A stretch of DNA of 64,000 nt from Pontixanthobacter sp. CEM42 (GTDB lineage: Bacteria; Pseudomonadota; Alphaproteobacteria; Sphingomonadales; Sphingomonadaceae). Positions 62,160 through 64,000 of the stretch are shown here, one piece after another. The number at the start of each line of letters is the position of its first letter. Positions within the stretch are counted from its first letter, which is position 1. The stretch covers positions 164,501 to 228,500 of the forward strand of contig NZ_JADQTN010000001.1 of the NCBI RefSeq assembly GCF_017812015.1, read 5' to 3'. Below the pieces are notes generated by a model that worked only from the letters and a program-made list of their open reading frames with translations, was not told the DNA's origin and did no database searches. Both the position numbers and the translations under genes were made by a program.

Positions 62160-63644
62160 TTGGCAAATCATTGTCCGTTGCAAGCGCTGCCTGCGTCCGA
62201 TACGCTGTTTTGTGATGGGGACCTCACTTTTGTAGGGGTCGGGGCATTGCTGGATTATACCGCATGGGAATGGCTCGTGCTGGTTCAACACGAACTTCTG
62301 CTGTTTGCAGGTGTGTTTTTCCTCATCGGCGCAATTGATGAATTGGGCATCGACTTGGCGTGGCTATGGCTGCGCCTGACGCGGCGCATTTCGACGCCAA
62401 GCTTTCCGGACGATGCAGACCTCACACCTGAGCTTCACGGGATCGGGGCTGTGTTTATTCCTGCTTGGCAAGAGTCGGCTGTGGTAGGAACAACGATTGC
62501 ACATGCTTTGTCGGTTTGGCCGCAGCAGCAGTTGCGTATTTATGCTGGATGCTATCGCAATGATCCACAAACGATGGAGGCGGTTACCTGGGCAGCAAAG
62601 GGCGATCCGCGTGTCAGACTGGTCATCCATGACGCGGACGGTCCAAGCACCAAGGCAGATTGCCTGAACCGACTCTATGATGCGATGCGCGAAGATGAAG
62701 CACGCGGCGGAAGCCCGGCGCGGATGGTGATCTTGCATGATGCGGAGGACATGGTCGACCCGGCAGCGCTGGCTCTATTGGATCGCACAATGGATCATGC
62801 GGAACTTGTTCAATTGCCGGTCTTGCCGATCTCGGTCACAAACTCACGCTGGATATCCGGGCACTACCAAGAAGAATTCGCCGAAGCGCATGGGAAGGCG
62901 ATGGTCGTTCGCGATGCGCTGCGCGCGGGAATGCCGCTGGCAGGCGTGGGCTGTGCCATTGCTCGCGGTGCTTTTGAGCAACTTGCCGCAGGCAAAGCTG
63001 GGCATCGACCTTTTGCTGCCGACTGTCTGACCGAGGACTATGAGCTCGGCATAGGCGCGGCCGATCTTGGGGCACGAGCGCGCTTCATTCGGATGCGCCA
63101 CCGCGATGGTAGTCTGGTCGCGACGCGCGCTTGCTTTCCTGCCAAGCTCGACCAGGCGGTTCGGCAGAAAACACGCTGGGTGCACGGGATTGCGTTTCAA
63201 GGATGGGACAGGCTGGGTTGGTCGGGCCGTCCGGCGGAGTTGTGGATGCGGTTGCGCGACAGGCGAGGTCCGTTGCTCGCGCTGGTGCTTGCAGCGGCCT
63301 ATTTGTTGCTGATCTTATCGGCGATCGGCTGGATGTTGAGTGAGTTCGGATACGGCCATACGTTAGAACTCTCATCCGCCTTGAAGATAATTTTGACGCT
63401 CAACCTCGCTAGCTTCTTATGGCGCGCCGCATGGCGCTTCGCATTCACTGCCCGAGAATATGGCTGGCGCGAGGGTGCGCGAGCCGTGCTGCGCATCCCG
63501 GTCGCTAATATTATCGCCATCATGGCCGGTCGGCGGGCCTTTTCCGCGTATATCGGAACGCTCGCAGGCCAATTGCCTCGGTGGGATAAGACCGAGCATT
63601 CGGCCCATCCGGCGATGATGCACCGTCAGGGTAAGACGGCATGA
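62160..63644 (+). CDS. NfrB-like family-2 glycosyltransferase
   Basis: A roughly 494-residue membrane glycosyltransferase. A hydrophobic segment (about 40-60), then a GT2 catalytic domain with a DxD-like HDAEDMVDP and the QxxRW motif in RQKTRWVHGIAFQGW, then C-terminal transmembrane helices (about 374-394 and 405-430). It resembles the glycosyltransferase half of phage N4 adsorption protein NfrB. The start is uncertain: TTG 62160 or TTG 62247, which follows GGGGTCGGGG. The next gene overlaps by 4 bases, so they are coupled. Confidence 0.82.
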   Translation: MANHCPLQALPASDTLFCDGDLTFVGVGALLDYTAWEWLVLVQHELLLFAGVFFLIGAIDELGIDLAWLWLRLTRRISTPSFPDDADLTPELHGIGAVFIPAWQESAVVGTTIAHALSVWPQQQLRIYAGCYRNDPQTMEAVTWAAKGDPRVRLVIHDADGPSTKADCLNRLYDAMREDEARGGSPARMVILHDAEDMVDPAALALLDRTMDHAELVQLPVLPISVTNSRWISGHYQEEFAEAHGKAMVVRDALRAGMPLAGVGCAIARGAFEQLAAGKAGHRPFAADCLTEDYELGIGAADLGARARFIRMRHRDGSLVATRACFPAKLDQAVRQKTRWVHGIAFQGWDRLGWSGRPAELWMRLRDRRGPLLALVLAAAYLLLILSAIGWMLSEFGYGHTLELSSALKIILTLNLASFLWRAAWRFAFTAREYGWREGARAVLRIPVANIIAIMAGRRAFSAYIGTLAGQLPRWDKTEHSAHPAMMHRQGKTA

Positions 63645-64000
63645 CCAGCTCAGGGGCAGCGAATAAGCCGCGTCGGCGCGGGCAACCAATTGTGGTGTTT
63701 GGGGTGCTGATCCTGCTGTGGATCGGAGGGCGTACAATGATGTGGCAGTCGCCGCTGACGACGGACTGGCCGACCTTGGATTCGCCCAATGTGTTTGCGG
63801 AGGCTGGGGCACCCAATCAGGAACTGAGGACGAGCACGTCGAGCCCCGTTCTAACCAGCGCAGAGACCCACGCATCAAAGCCTCATTCAGTGAAGGAATT
63901 GCTGGCTTCCATAGATACACCGCCAGCCGAATTGACCAAGCGTTACCCCAGGCAGCCCGCAACTCTTGCCTCGCATCAAGCACTATGGATGGCGGCGCTC
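63641..64000 (+). CDS. Membrane-anchored protein, truncated by window edge
   Basis: 120 codons of an open frame that continues past the window. It starts with ATG in the 4-base overlap with the glycosyltransferase stop. A basic N-terminus (KPRRRGQ) precedes one hydrophobic helix (about 17-30), then a polar, proline/serine-rich periplasmic-looking region. No domain is recognisable in the visible part. Position after an NfrB-like enzyme suggests a role in the same surface-polysaccharide or secretion process. Confidence 0.75.
   Translation, partial: MTSSGAANKPRRRGQPIVVFGVLILLWIGGRTMMWQSPLTTDWPTLDSPNVFAEAGAPNQELRTSTSSPVLTSAETHASKPHSVKELLASIDTPPAELTKRYPRQPATLASHQALWMAAL

Overview
The window is a gene-dense stretch of an alphaproteobacterial chromosome. 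It most resembles the Sphingomonadales, probably Erythrobacteraceae. This is inferred from gene content: an Entner-Doudoroff block (zwf-edd-glk), two large TonB-dependent receptors, a TorF-type porin, the alphaproteobacterial phosphotransferase ChpT, the serS-surE-LysM/M23 order, SPOR proteins and an inactive dihydroorotase fused to the pyrB operon by a 4-base overlap. I see no prophage, insertion sequence, CRISPR array or rRNA operon. Mobile-looking DNA is limited to two copies of a roughly 220-bp palindromic intergenic repeat.

Layout. 1-4944 (minus): glk (cut by the window edge), edd, zwf and a transglutaminase-like protease. 5030-12699: an exported TPR protein, rimO, a K+ channel, and serS-surE-LysM/M23. 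12711-22066: TonB receptor with a divergent TetR gene, a SOUL protein, sppA, pyrB with a metal-site-less pyrC', and a DUF418 membrane protein. 22134-27449: a divergent locus of a Sel1/SPOR protein facing an orphan ParA, an RHH-tailed acidic protein and a TPR/SPOR lipoprotein, followed by a Fur-box-preceded bfd and a separate bfr. 27450-35972: acyltransferase/SGNH, der, a CHAP hydrolase, repeat copy A, DUF3297, tRNA-Leu(TAG), a trigger factor with a histone-H1-like tail, and an exported amidase. 36015-42502: TonB receptor, chemotaxis receptor, clpP, clpX. 42511-49482: repeat copy B, a fasciclin protein, an RskA-like anti-sigma factor, a SigK-like ECF sigma factor, a CDF metal exporter, mtgA, a P-loop kinase, rpoH, rluD and a JAMM protease. 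49610-56350: chpT, an AmpD-type amidase, a YCII protein facing a TetR gene across a 30-bp palindrome, RNase P RNA, aqpZ, a second MIP channel coupled to a Baeyer-Villiger-type monooxygenase, and a membrane protein. 56362-64000: ugd and a PPP phosphatase, a TorF porin, a SIMPL protein, a VOC lyase, nhaA, an NfrB-like glycosyltransferase and a truncated membrane-anchored protein.

How they work together. Sugar catabolism runs through overlapping zwf-edd-glk. Cell-cycle and envelope functions recur: ChpT, the ParA/SPOR locus, murein enzymes, SppA and Ugd. Stress and proteostasis genes cluster loosely (rpoH, clpP, clpX, tig). Iron storage is a bfd/bfr pair with a well-matched Fur box. Several convergent gene pairs share or nest their transcription terminators inside the neighbour's coding end.

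The observations I consider least explained are the interspersed palindromic repeat, whose hairpins differ in sequence but stay paired between copies; the ParA-RHH-SPOR locus; and the MIP-monooxygenase pair. All assignments come from reading the sequence and remembered family features. No database search was run.
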